A DNA stretch of 64,000 nt from Synchiropus splendidus. Taxonomy: Eukaryota > Chordata > Actinopteri > Syngnathiformes > Callionymidae. The stretch covers positions 27,555,001 through 27,619,000 of the forward strand of contig NC_071335.1 in the NCBI RefSeq assembly GCF_027744825.2, given 5' to 3'. Under the pieces are notes generated by a model. It had not been told where the DNA came from and did no database searches. It was given only the letters and a program-made list of their open reading frames with translations. This document shows positions 13,001 to 24,700 of this stretch, one piece after another (the first letter of the stretch is position 1; every line of letters begins with the position of its first letter). A program made the translations under genes and the position numbers.

Positions 13001-16000
13001 CATTAAACTGAAGCAAATGATTCTTGTACATAATATCAGGGTTTCCCACACCACCATATCATTGAAGCCAGCCAACGTAACGAGAACTCCTCCCACCTTT
13101 AACAACAACAGCCAATTGCAACCGTGAACATTAGTAAAGTAATGACTCTAAGTAAGTAAGTACTTTTCTGTGACTCATTAAAACTTCTCTTACAACAATT
13201 CTGGAGCACTATGACAGTAGGAACGTTGTTTCTGGGCCACAAAATGGTGCAGCTAGTGACACATACATGGGACAGTCGGGTTGTTATTGAAGTTAATTGG
13301 AATTATTATATTATTATTTAAATTCCATTACACATCATTGATTCGAAACTAAAAGAGACGTTTTGTTTTCACTCTTTTCAGACGCTTACCTTAACAAGCG
13401 CGGGTGAGCTCTGAAGCATCGGAGCAGGCTGGATGTTCTGGGGTATGGAGGCTTGAGGGGGAACCGAAGTCATGCCCTGTGCCAGGATGACAGGGCTGGA
13501 CAAAGGAAAAGGGGGTCCGAGATGGGGCGCATGGGAAATGGCTGTAGGAGGCACACGTGGGAGCTGAGGCTGGGCAAGCGACAGGGCAGGGGGGCCTTGC
13601 GGGTGAGGCGAGGCGTGGGTTTGTGGGGTCGTCGCAGGGGAGGAAAACCCTCTCGTATGCGGAGTGGTCGCAGGAGACGAGGAGTCTTGTCCCGAATCAG
13701 ACCTTATGGAAGCTGAAATGAGACAGAACAACAAGCTCATGAGGACAACGGAACAGTGCAACAGTTAAGACCAAATGAGTGGTCTGGCTCATGTTTTGCT
13801 AAATCTTCATATTCAACCACAAAAGTAAAAAGAGTACCTGCGTCTCGTCTGGGTCCGCGGCGTCCTTTGGTCACCACGGGTATCTCTGTCTCCTCCTGTG
13901 GCATTTCGGTGATCTTTTGCAGGAAAAGCTTCTCCAAAGCTTTCGCCATCAGCACGATATCGTCTGCAGGCTGAGCAGAGAATCGCAGCTAATCAGTTGG
14001 TGATGGTGCTGAAGCAGCCTTGACTGAGAGGAACCATCTCACTGACCTTGTTATAGATGTAACAATTTGTAAACATTGTGTTGAAGTCTTGGATGCACTC
14101 CTGAGCATTCCAGTAGTAATTGTTCTCCAGCCGCTTCTTAATTGTGCCCATGTCCATTGGACTCTTGATGATCTTGTAGTAATCCTTCAGAGAGACAAGG
14201 CTCAGTCTGATTAAACTTGTTCTCCATGCTCTTCATTCAAATATAAATTCTTTTTCTTTCTTCAAAACTTTTTCTTCCCGTAAAACCTTCATGTAGCGGT
14301 TTACTCCATTGTACGCTAAAACTACTTCTTCTGACATTGTGAGTCACAGTGTCTTGACATACTGTAGATGCCATGTCCTCCCTGGTGGCCCAGTTTACGA
14401 CAGAGACTATGTGAGCGACAGCCTCACTGATGAACACTGGCTATGACTGGCTAACATTCCAGTACCAACCAGTTAGCGATATTTTATCAAGATGTTTGTG
14501 TCATACCTATTATGTGCCCTTGAGCAAGCTCCAACATAAGAGATTTTAAAACCTTATGAAGACTTTCACAAAAATTCCATACTTTTCAAGGTCTGGAAGA
14601 CAGGGTTTCAAAAGCTACATCAGCAGGCCGTATGTGACCAGACTATGTTCTGCTCTTCCATGAACAAAGTGGAACTGACACATCAGTCTAAGGCAGGGCT
14701 GTTCAAACCAGTCCTCGAGGGCTGCAGCGGTATTTGTTCCAACCACACCCCTTCACCCATCAAGTGTCTGAAGAAAATAATTGAGAACCGATGGTCTAAG
14801 GCAGTGACTCTTAACCTTTGGGCCGGGGCCCATGGTTGGGCCGCGAGCGCCTCCTTGAGGGCCACTTAAAGTTTTTTTAGTTTACACCTTTAGGCTGTGA
14901 GATTCACCGTTTTAACACATGAGCCACGTATGGTGGCAGTAGTGTGTCACTGAACTGATTTGACAGTTGCAAATTTGTGATAGTTAACAACTATGGAGAA
15001 GTTCCCGAAAAGAAAAAAATGATATAGAAAGTGATGGCGCCCCCAACAGTAACTGTTGGAGCAGTTTGCATCAAGTCATTTCTTGTCATTTCACAAGGTT
15101 TTGGTTTGTTTACGTGTAAGTAGATTAACTATGGTTGTTGATCACAAATGAAGTCAAGAGTCATGAATCAGTTCTACTACTTGAATGGGCCCCGGGCCCA
15201 TTTGTTCTGGGAAAGGTGGGCCCCGAGATCAACAAGGTGAAGAACCTCTGGTCTAAGGGGATGGTGAGGATTCGCTCTATGGTCGAGACATGTGGATTCA
15301 AGTCCAAGAAACCTCCTTGCTTACCATCGACTTTGGTCTCTCAGCTAGTGAGCGCTATGACTCTCACCATAGAAATTTCTAGATTCATGATATTACGCGT
15401 CTACATGACAGTATTTGGGGCATACAGCTTGTCCCCAGGGAGCCCTCTGTTGGTCAATAATGTCTCCACATAAGCAACTTTCAATTACCTCGACAGCAAA
15501 CCCATCTACATTAAAACAACACAGAGAATGTGACAAAGTAGATTCATGACTTTCCTTGACACTAAGATGTGAAGACTCCTGGGGTCTGTCACCGTGACAC
15601 ATTTAAAAGTCTGTCATTGAATGTAGCCACATGACTTTTAAAAAAGCTACTCACAGGCAGGTTGAGTTTGATGGCGTCTACAGGAGCGTGGAAGGGCCAC
15701 GCAAAGTGATGTTTCCATAACGTCTTTAATACCACTCTGAGCAAATACTGGAGAAAAAAAAGATGATAAACATAGTGTGGACAATGAAATTGTGACTGCA
15801 GTTTCTTAAGGACCAATATTGGGATTAGGATAATTGACCGACTCACAAGGGAGAAAATTAAGGTCAACTTTTTAACCATTGTGAGACTTCTCTGCTGAGT
15901 TAAACAGTCATTATTGAAGTACCAAACACTTGAATATTAAAACTAGTCAATAGAGCATATCTTAGAAGGTAACCCCGTAACAACTGTGTAACGCAAACAC

Positions 16001-16131
16001 ACCTGTAGCTGGTTGGTCTGGCGCTTGGGTCTGGATGGGTTACTGATTTCAGGGGGTGGTGGGTTGAAGGACAGCGACTGCGGGGCCGAGGGGGGGTTGT
16101 GGCTGCTGCCTGCTTCCAGTCCGTCTCCCAT
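6878..16131 (-). CDS. brd4: Bromodomain-containing protein 4, long isoform (20 coding exons, 1335 aa)
   Basis: BET-family reader of acetylated histones that recruits P-TEFb to release paused RNA polymerase II in the nucleus. Coding exons from 5' to 3': 16131-16003, 15747-15655, 14184-14047, 13970-13838, 13712-13390, 12806-12435, 12346-12218, 12150-11929, 11851-11658, 11596-11496, 11416-11159, 11018-10923, 10848-10447, 9080-8511, 8313-8213, 7912-7792, 7713-7586, 7510-7326, 7258-7015, 6946-6878. All junctions are GT-AG, phases agree, and the sum is 4008 nt. Bromodomain 1 has its WPF shelf at residues 60-62 and the acetyl-lysine Asn at 119. Bromodomain 2 has WPF at 366-368 and Asn at 425. The NET/ET domain is about 612-697, followed by a Ser/Asp-rich stretch, a Pro/Gln-rich region and a basic coiled region. 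The C-terminus ([11 protein letters not shown] to EENLF) is the P-TEFb-interacting end specific to long BRD4. The start at MGDGLE matches a conserved internal Met of human BRD4. The frame is open further upstream in the same exon, so a longer N-terminus is possible. Human BRD4 is 1362 aa. Confidence 0.96.
9633..10265 (+). mobile_element. Non-LTR retrotransposon (LINE) 3' end, 5'-truncated, in a brd4 intron
   Basis: The plus strand encodes the far C-terminal part of a LINE reverse transcriptase. Visible motifs are [10 protein letters not shown] with [13 protein letters not shown], then [13 protein letters not shown], then [16 protein letters not shown]. The unit ends with a short noncoding tail and a purine-rich AAGAAG-type run near 10250-10265, as is usual for fish LINEs. 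A long GA tract interrupts it at 9960-10068. The frame is broken and only the 3' end remains, so it is inactive. It lies antisense in the intron between the brd4 exons at 10447 and 9080. I did not assign the clade. Confidence 0.85.
9960..10068. repeat. GA/CAGA microsatellite inside the LINE fragment
   Basis: About 109 bases of GACAGA units grading into uninterrupted (GA)n. It splits the coding remnant of the retrotransposon between the FGHVQ motif and the IGRKML motif. It probably grew from a short purine repeat after insertion. Confidence 0.95.
14686..14801. mobile_element. Short hAT-like element of 100 bp with 8-bp target duplication
   Basis: The element spans 14694-14793 and is bounded by the 8-mer gtctaagg at 14686-14693 and 14794-14801. 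It starts CAGGGCTGTTCAAACC, a hAT-type terminus, and ends in a poor inverted match (GAGAACCGATG). An 8-bp target duplication is the hallmark of hAT transposons. It is too short to code and must have been mobilised in trans or be internally deleted. It sits in the brd4 intron between the exons at 15655 and 14184. Confidence 0.65.
14794..15258. mobile_element. Nonautonomous hAT-like element of 449 bp, directly next to the first
   Basis: The element is 14802-15250. Its ends form inverted repeats: it begins CAGTGACTCTTAACCTT, and the reverse complement of its other end reads CAGAGGTTCTTCACCTT. It is flanked by the 8-mer gtctaagg at 14794-14801 and 15251-15258. No transposase frame is present. A diverged relative lies at about 36430-36955. 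The shared 8-mer with the neighbouring element is discussed in the findings. Confidence 0.8.
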
Positions 16132-16243
16132 TGCAGCGGTGGATTGCAGCGACTGAGCAGACGGTTTAAGTAGATTGGACCTGGCCGGGGCAGGTGGGAC
16201 CTGGGGTGCCCCCCTCAGGCCATTACACTTTCCACTGGACTCT
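16132..16243 (-). other. brd4: brd4 5' UTR part of the start exon
   Basis: A consensus acceptor (TTTGTTGACAACAG on minus) ends at 16244, so the exon carrying the start codon probably begins at 16243. An out-of-frame ATG in this leader is closed at once by TGA. The same frame as the protein stays open through the leader, so it could be coding if the upstream exon supplies a start. Confidence 0.5.
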
Positions 16244-19200
16244 CTGTTGTCAACAAAGCAGAGACAATCAATCAATGGATCATACATTGATCAGTCTTAA
16301 TTTGTGCCTTCATCATTCTCGTCCCACTTCAGATGTAATCATCCATTGTCATGCAAATTGACTTGACTTTCAGTGGCCCCGAAGACTGCTTCCTTGCTGT
16401 TCCAGAGAAACATGGAAGAGTATTTATCTGGTGCCCACCATCTGCATTTGAAGAGTTCGATGGGCCAAAACCCTTTTTTCATTTTGTATGCAATAATAAC
16501 ATGGTATTTTGCAAATGAAGAATATATTTTGATTTTGCTTTCTGGTGGACAATCCTCGACCAACACAGCTCAAGCCATCCCATCATCACTTTCCTCATTA
16601 ATATCCCCATTTTTGAGGTTCCATCACAAGCAAATACAAATTCAGCAGACACGTATTAAGTGAGGCCAACTTACATGTTTGTTGCCGTGCTGTCGTGATT
16701 CAATTTAATTTGGTATTCATGTCTTGGTTGGTGAGGCCGCAACTTCCTTTGCTGAAAAAGTTAAATGGGACCTGGAGGACAAGGGAAGACTCACATTTAC
16801 TGGTGAAACAGAGGTAAACTTTAAAAACTACAGATGACGAACGATCAAAGTAATATCACCTCAGTCGGTAAAAGCATTGAGAAATCACTGCATGGGGTTG
16901 TGGAGACCAAACGTGTTGAAAATCGGTTATCAGAAGTCACTTCACAAGAGTCAATTCATAATCTTTAAATGCGCCGGCGCATCTACACATGTAATTGTTG
17001 ATAGCGATGTGACAATATCAGCTACATATCCAACTGCATATGAAGTAGCTCAACGCAACCAAGATGAGTGAGCATGTAGAAATGTTTAGATCATTCATGC
17101 CTGCCATTCCAAGTTCGGATGACAAATGTTGCACAATATTCAGTTGAGGTTAATATTGGAAGCCGTCCAGAAACACCTTAAAAATGCAAGCAATCATGAC
17201 TGCAGCTAAAAGAACGCAGAATTCTGGCAGAACTTCATGCACAGTCAACAGAACAGGAAAGGGGAGTCCAGAGTGAAACCCAGATTTTTGACTTGACATG
17301 AATAAGTTGCAGAACACCATTAAAGTACAAATGAAAGAGCACTTTGTGAACAGTGTTCCGAGAGATACTATGTAAATTTGAAAAGATAAATAAGTCACCA
17401 GTTATTTGAAAGTCAATTGGGTTTTATAATACTTATTATTCTATAATACTTAAACTACGAAAATAATTGAATGATTTCCAAAAATCACCAACATATACGA
17501 TCAAATCAGTGACCTCTGGTGACCCCACATACAGTAATCCCAAAATGATTTTGGGAGCAGACAGTTGACAAAATGCATTATCAGACAATCAATTAATCAA
17601 TCCCAAATGTGATTGGGTGAGAGGTGTCAGACGACCTTTACATTTAAGGACGAGCCGCATGCCTTGTTGTTGAGCTGTCGAGGAGGGAGGAGTAAAGGAG
17701 CATGGCTTTTTCAAGCCCTATTTGCTTCTTAATTCTTAATAATGACACTAATCATTCAGTCTTCAATAATGCTACTGGTAACTCAAGTAAAATGTGATGT
17801 GAAGTTTGTGAGAAAAAAATAAATGGATTATTTTGTGTCGTCGCCAATAGCATATGAATTGCTGCACAGAAGAAGAGAGAGGTGAGGAACTGACTGGAGG
17901 AAATAAAAAGTGTGGTCTGAATTTACTAAAAGGTAACACTGATATCGTTCAACACTCTACACCCCGAGTGTGACATCATGTTCAAAGGCGAAGGGAGAGA
18001 ATGAGACTGCGCCAACCTCTTAGTAAAAACATGCCTGTCAAGAGGCAACCACAGTAGGTCCACCTCCTCCACCGAGCCTGTGCATCCTTCCTACTCACTC
18101 CTATCAGCGAAGTGTCCTTTTTTTTAAATCAGATTCCTTCCCTCCTTTTGCCAGGCACATCCATTTCTGACATTCTTCGTCCAACACGTTCCCTGTCTCT
18201 CCTCTCGATGTGTTGAAACTACCCTCCCTATCTTTGTCTCTAAACTTTTCTTCATGAGCTGTTCTGCAGATACACTTGTTTCTCAACATGTTCAAAGTCA
18301 CTCCCAATGAAATCTTCATCAACTCTCTTGAATCTGTTTCTTGCCTTTTCAGAGATACAGTCTCAAACCTAACACCACGTGAGGTCTCAGAGCTTCCCTT
18401 TCCCTCTAACCGCTACGCTCCTGTCACTGGTCTGGTGTTGAAAAGACCTGTAAGTGCTAGGTTATGAACATTAGCACGCGTGTTTGTTGACTCAGAGCAT
18501 GCAACTCCACTAGTCTTGTGTAAGCAGCGTTAAACCCATCATTAACATGTTGTGCAGATAAAGGTACGCGGTAGTGGAGTCTGACCCACATCACCTTCAC
18601 CAAAGTTCACTAAAGCATGTCGCACAGGTGAGGTATCTGTGATCTCTCCAAATATAACCTTGTTGAGAATGTGTTCACCGCACATATGTAGAAAGATAAA
18701 CTCATACAGTCTCATCAAATAATTATCTGCACATTAAGAACTGCGGGCTTGTAGGAAGTTTTTATTGTACTTTGAGGGTGTTTGAAATTGACACGGAACA
18801 ATGGATTACAACGCGCTGAACATTTCGATTTTACACGTTCGTTTACAACAACAAATGCGTCGAATCGGCCGGCTAGCCATGCTAAACAGGTTGGTAACGA
18901 CGCTCGAAGAGTTACAGATACGCATTAAACAGCGCGTCTTATCAGCCATTTTGCCGCTGCTAATATTGCGCAGCAGCAACCAACAGTTACGGCACATTTG
19001 GAAAAGGAAAGGGAAACATACTCGTGTGATCTCATTGAAATCACGCTTTGTTTTCACAAGACGACAGCCGAGCGTCAAGCCTTCTTACTGCAAACCTTCA
19101 CTGGTATCGTCATGGCGACGTCGAATCAGTGGCATGTCTGAGCGTAAACGGCTTTCCAGAATACGACTAACACAAGTCGATATTCTTGAAAGGGGTCTAC

Positions 19201-19680
19201 GTCCAACTTGGGACAAGCGTCTGCGCCATAGCGCGTAAGCTACGCAACACATCAGACGTAAGTTATGTCACGAATACGGCCTACGGGGCTACAAACAAAC
19301 AGCCTGAATGCTAACCCGTTAGCATGAGCTTGACCTGCAGCTAACACAGTTACTGACAGCACGGAGGGCTCGGCTCTGCTGAAAAGAATTCCGTGTGGCC
19401 GTACAATTTGGAAAGACACGACAGAGAGTCGACACAGTCCAGGCAAGCAGCCCTGGATTCGGGGTCATTGGCGCGTATATCTCGTATGGACGAGCCGGTG
19501 AAAGGCCTACGAAGGCAACTCATGCTCCGCTTGCTCAGACGTACGCGAATAACGCGCCAAACGAGCGACTGAATGACCGCTGAGACGCTTTAACGCGTGC
19601 CACACAACGTAAGCATTGTTGATAAGTACACAGTGTATGTTTGCATCACGTAGAACGCGGTTTCTTGCCTTCTTCAGTCG
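16244..19680 (-). other. brd4: Probable first intron of brd4
   Basis: No recognisable exon lies between the acceptor upstream of the brd4 start codon and the CpG-rich block near 19.7 kb. The sequence is AT-rich and unique-looking apart from an unassigned plus-strand open frame at 18801-19238. The assignment as an intron rests on the usual vertebrate brd4 structure with a noncoding first exon. Confidence 0.45.
18801..19238 (+). other. Unassigned 145-codon open frame upstream of brd4
   Basis: A plus-strand ATG-to-stop frame in otherwise noncoding sequence, divergent from brd4. It is very basic, especially in its second half, and no domain was recognised. Other frames of the same stretch also read open for some distance, which would fit a decayed transposon. 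It may equally be chance. No splice partners or poly(A) signal were tied to it. Confidence 0.15.
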
Positions 19681-19930
19681 GCTGTCAGCGCTCGTAGACC
19701 TTCCTCGCCCCAAATCCAGAACAAACAGTCCCAGCCGACGTCGGTGACGTCAGACGCAGGAGGCAGTACGGACGCTCTCCCAGCGACAGTCGACCAACCT
19801 CCTGAGCGCCGCGCGCCACTCCTCGCGACACCGCGCACTCCTCGACACGTCGAGTGTCATCTGTTCCTGTTTGGCATCGACAAATGTTTCCGAGCCTCTG
19901 TGATGGCGGCGAGAGACCACCTCAACTCAT
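19680..19930 (-). promoter_or_regulatory. brd4: Probable brd4 promoter, CpG-rich with a CRE
   Basis: CG dinucleotides are dense here relative to both sides. A perfect palindromic cAMP response element (tgacgtca) lies at 19745-19752. The block sits upstream of brd4 and about 1.3 kb beyond the akap8l poly(A) site, where a brd4 promoter is expected. The noncoding first exon and transcription start could not be fixed. Confidence 0.4.
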
Positions 19931-19999
19931 ACGAGTTCAACGTTAGGGTCAGAATCAGAATAGGATGTATTGCCATGTTAGATCAAATATACCAGTGAA

Positions 20000-20985
20000 T
20001 AATACAATCGACACAATGATGTCTTAATGAAATAAATACAAATACAGACAGAATCACTGAATTGCGTTATTTACATTGTAAACATATGATGTGAACCGCT
20101 GGTAATGTTTTGTTCAGTATTGATTTTACTCACACTTTTGTCGACTAAATAAGCTATTCATCCCCATTACAGTTAATATATTTTTTTTCTTATGCTTTTA
20201 CAATGAACATCTCTCACTGAAATAATTTGAATAAAAAAAAAGACAAAAAAAAAACTTGTTCATTGGTGAGCTGGATGAAAGGGGCAGTTCAGGGGCGACT
20301 CTGTATGTCTGTGGCCCTCGTGAGATCATCATCAAAGCATGTAAAAATGTTCCATAATTCCAAGATACAGTTTTGATATTATGACAACACCTATCTCAAA
20401 GACTGAGCGCCACACGAGGCCCTTTCATCCTGTGGCAATAAGACTGTATAATTCATCCCTATAAAATTTACCTTGAAAGTTTTTTTGGCACGTTTTTTTC
20501 CATCTCAATCTGTTTTAATTTCTCTGCACATTGTACATGGCCCGCTTCCATGTTTGTCTTTGTGTCCACTATATACATAGCCTTCTTTTCCTTTTTCCTA
20601 CACTGTTAAAAAAAGCATTTTGTGTTTTATATTTTTGTTTACAGAGCAAGTTATGAACAAATAGTTTTACTGATTGTAATTCTAAAAGCAGCAAAGCAAA
20701 ATGCTTTTACTTAAAACTATTTGTCATGCATTTCATCTTAATTTTTTTATTGTAGTGTCCAAATGAAATGGATCTCTTACAGTACTGTTCCTTAATTAAA
20801 TTTTCTATAAAACAATAATACTTCTGAGGATGATCTCTTAAATGATGCATATTAAACTGACAATTAGAACTTTAACAATAAAAAAATGATTTTGATATAT
20901 GCTGAAACTGAACCAGAACTCCAGGCTGCAGGACTGTTGCCAAGTAAAGATGATTTCTGTCCACTATGACATACATCATACACCA
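20000..20985. other. Intergenic spacer between brd4 and akap8l
   Basis: AT-rich sequence with A and T runs and no open frame of note. It separates the presumed brd4 promoter from the 3' end of akap8l, which is transcribed in the same direction. Confidence 0.5.
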
Positions 20986-20989
20986 GTCA

Positions 20990-21734
20990 AAGCAAACAGT
21001 TACGCATTTTGTTTATTACATGTTGGAAAAATGTCATTAACACATTTGCCTTTATTGTACAAACTTTCACAACAGCCTCCAAATATGTTCAAAAATCAAC
21101 ATGACAGTTGACAAAACTCCACAGTGCCATTTAAAGTCATCTCTACTACAGCAGACATCCTAAAACAGTCCGAGCTAAACAAAGAGAGCCATGCACCAAG
21201 GCAAGTAGAAAAAAAGAATGTAATTTGGGGAAAGTAAATCCACGTTTTTTTGCGAATGAGTCAAGCTTTGCATCTTAAAAATAAAGTAAAAAAAAAAAAA
21301 AAGGAAATGAAATCTACAGGAACATGTTAGCATCCGAAGACCTTTGCCTCTACCGTGAAGTGTAAATGAGACTGTTGCAAGGAGCCAGGCAACGTTAGTA
21401 CGTTCCAAAGATGAATTGGAGAAAAGTCGGATTCGTCCAACTCATCCACGAACGCTGCCCATGATCCATGTGACCAAGCGGAAGCACGTGAAAAAACACA
21501 AAAACTGAAATCAGCAGAGTGAATGCTTACTTAAAAACTCACCACAATAAAAAGTATTTCACAATATGAACAGGAATTTTACTAAAAAGAAAACAAAACT
21601 TCACATTTAAGAGAGAAAACGTTTGAAAGTAATCTGCATGGATGTGTAGGGGAATTAATAAAACCCATCCGATCACTGATCCAGCCTGGTTCCAGGGCCG
21701 ACACGCTCCTTTCCTCGGCCAGTGCTGCATCGTC
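20990..21734 (-). other. akap8l: akap8l 3' untranslated region
   Basis: Sequence downstream of the akap8l stop without coding features. Two AATAAA signals on the minus strand lie at 21051-21056 and 21012-21017, so cleavage is expected near 20990-21035. Confidence 0.55.
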
Positions 21735-24700
21735 TTACTGCTCAAATTGGAAGTTCTCGTCGCCAACCTCGTCACGCACGAAAAATCCTCCGTCATCATC
21801 ACCCATTTCAAAACCTTCATCCTCCTCAGGGTTGCCTTCCAACTCCTGGCCGTTCTCCTCCTGAGCTTGCAGTTCAGGCTGCTGCTGCTGCTCCTCCTCC
21901 TCCTCCTCCTCCACTTTGTCCGTCTCCTGCTCCTCCGTCTTTTCGGTTTCTTCGGCCGCTTCCTCTTCCACGACTGGCTCTTTGTCATCAGCTATCGCCT
22001 CTGCCTGGCCCTCGGCACCCTCCGCTGCTTCACCCCCCTCTGCTGCTTCAGTTAAGATGGTCTCCTCTGGGTCGTTCTCATCCCTGTCAGTGAACGGATT
22101 CTCACCCTGCAAGAGGAATATGGAGCAAAAATATAAACGGGCGTGGAAGTGAAAATGAAGATCAACAGTACAGACAGATCTTCAACACCAAGCCAAGACA
22201 GACCCATCATCTGGCCCGGGTGCACACTAAACGCACAACAAAGCTGCAGCAAGAAGAGTTTCTCGCTCAAACCAGCAGGTGGAGGGAGACCAGACACCAA
22301 CTATAATTCTCGGTAACATCAATTACTGCCAGCACACAAACTGACCTTCAGGTACTTCTCCAGCTTCATCCCGATGAATTTGTGGTTGAGGATGCTGCGC
22401 GCCACAGCCAGACTGGCCTTCTTGGAAAACTCCATCATTTCCTGGAATCAAACCAAAAACAGTTCAGAGCAGAGTCACATCATTTTGTGTTATCATTAAA
22501 AGACGGGACAATACCTTCCTGTGGTAGTTGTGCTCATGTGATTTCATGTGTTTTTCGATCAGGTGCGGCTGCATGGGAATGAAAATGTCACACGCAACGC
22601 AATGGGCAGCTTCCACTTTCTTCAGGAAGTGTTCCATTCCCAGCTCTGAGCAAGAAAAGAGGGGGAAGTCGGTATACAACAGGCAGCAGTAATTCACAGA
22701 TCAGGTGGGCGCCTAGACTACACCCACTGAAAAAAGGAAAAATAAATCTTCATCCGTAGAGCGACTAAAACTGTGAGCACTTTTTGATGAAGCTGACAAA
22801 GCTACAAACATCTGAGGTATCACGCCCCTCTGCTTCTCTCACTTGCCCACAAATGAACCCCCCCCCCCCCGAAAAAGTCTTCAACAGGTTCAGCTAAGCA
22901 CAAGCTCCACAATACCACCTTCTCTTCGTCATCTGTGAGAATGATACAGCGCGACTCACAGGTCAGGCATGCATACTACATTGCTTCTAACTTGAGTTTG
23001 TTCCTGGACCTCACCGTCACCCCCGCGATCAACAGTTACAGCGTGAAACCCTGACCATGGTTCTTGCACTCACCCCGGGTGAGATCCTGCTCTTTGTAGA
23101 AGTTAGAGATGATGGTGTTGAAGTTCTCCAGCTGGGTAATACGTTCCTCTGTCTTCTTGTACTTGTTAAGCAGATACTCCTGCGGAAGGAAGCAGCCAAA
23201 CAATATTAGAGACCGAGTTTCACCACATCAAGAATCAGTGAAGACATTCATCCTGAGATCAACTGTTCAGTGACATGGTGCCACTCACTGCATACAAAAA
23301 CAGAGCTGTTACTAGTATTTACACTAGTAAGTAGTAACACTTTGGATCAACTTTGATGCTACTTCTAGATTATATGATCAGACATTAGAATGACTTTATC
23401 ATGAGACACGACTGATCGTATTATGACCGAGAGGCGCCACAGTATCTCAAGCGTTATCACTCCAAGGAAGATGGTTGTACAAATAGAGGAAACAGTGTTG
23501 ACTCAAGTGCTATCTTACAAGGTCAAGGGTTTTCAGGAACCATGATTCAGTGACTGATTCTCTTCAGAGAGGCTGAGACTGACAGTGTTGCTCCAGTCTT
23601 TAATGAAGCATACAGTTGTTGCTAAGGTGCTCGTACTTTTCCTACAGGGTTTTGTGGAGAACAGCCAACGCAAACAGCTCTTCTGGAAAGGCTGCTTCAA
23701 GTTCCAGATTTATTATTCAAAAATCATTCCAAAGGAAGCACTTACCTCAAGGAAATCTGTTGTGGGCTTAGACAGCTGACTTGCAAGGTACCGAAAGTGT
23801 TCCTTATGGAAGCGACTCTGAAGGTGAGCTTCCATCTCATCCTTGTAGAATGACCGGAATTTGCAGAGCGAGCAAGCGTACGTCATTCTGCAGGAAGAGC
23901 AGCATAAAAGAGTTACAAACCGAGAACCATCAATGCCTTCTTGCCAATTACAGCATAGGGAAACATCACCTGTCCAAAAAGCCTCTCTTCTTTTTCGCCT
24001 TCTGTGCTTTTTCCTGTTGCTTCTGCTTCCCCTGCTTTTTCTTTCCCTGAGCATCTTCGGCCTTCTCCTCCCCTGGTCACAATAAGAGCATCCCTTGAGT
24101 CAACTTCATCTTAAGGACTCAAATTCTCTGCATAGCAGGTAAACAGCCCTGCAACAATCATCAAGTTAACTAACCATCTTCCCCATCCGCTGCAGGTTTT
24201 GCCTCCTGTTTGGCACAAGAAAGAAAAGCAGAGAGATAAGTACAGAAAACACAATTACACAAAAAAACGCCACCTTAACAGCAGCACAATGGGATTTGTT
24301 TCATGACCATTGTAGTTTCACATATAGCTGGGGTTTGAAACATTTTAAAAATCTCATCTGCAGAAACGTTTATTACATTGTTAACATTATTGTGTTGAGG
24401 TGTCAACCCTTTTTTGCAACCTCAAGCATCAAAGAACAAGAGCACATTAGGCCTGGAAAAGCTCACCACATACAGCTAAAATATCTGTCAGTGGCTTTAT
24501 TCAAGTCGTGCTGGAGCTGAAACTAGAGATCTACACAGTTGGGACCGGAACATACAGAGAACAAGACTTTGACTGCCCAAAACCAAGTCGAGACCACGAC
24601 CAATGAGGGAGGCGAGACAAAGACGGAGACCAAACATACTCTTAGTTATTTCGTACCACAGTCATTTTTACATTCACTAAAGGAGTCATGTTTGACGGCA

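Noticed and set aside
15251..15320. Possible second tRNA-like B box (ggattcaagtcc)
   Set aside because: No matching A box and no stems; likely chance.
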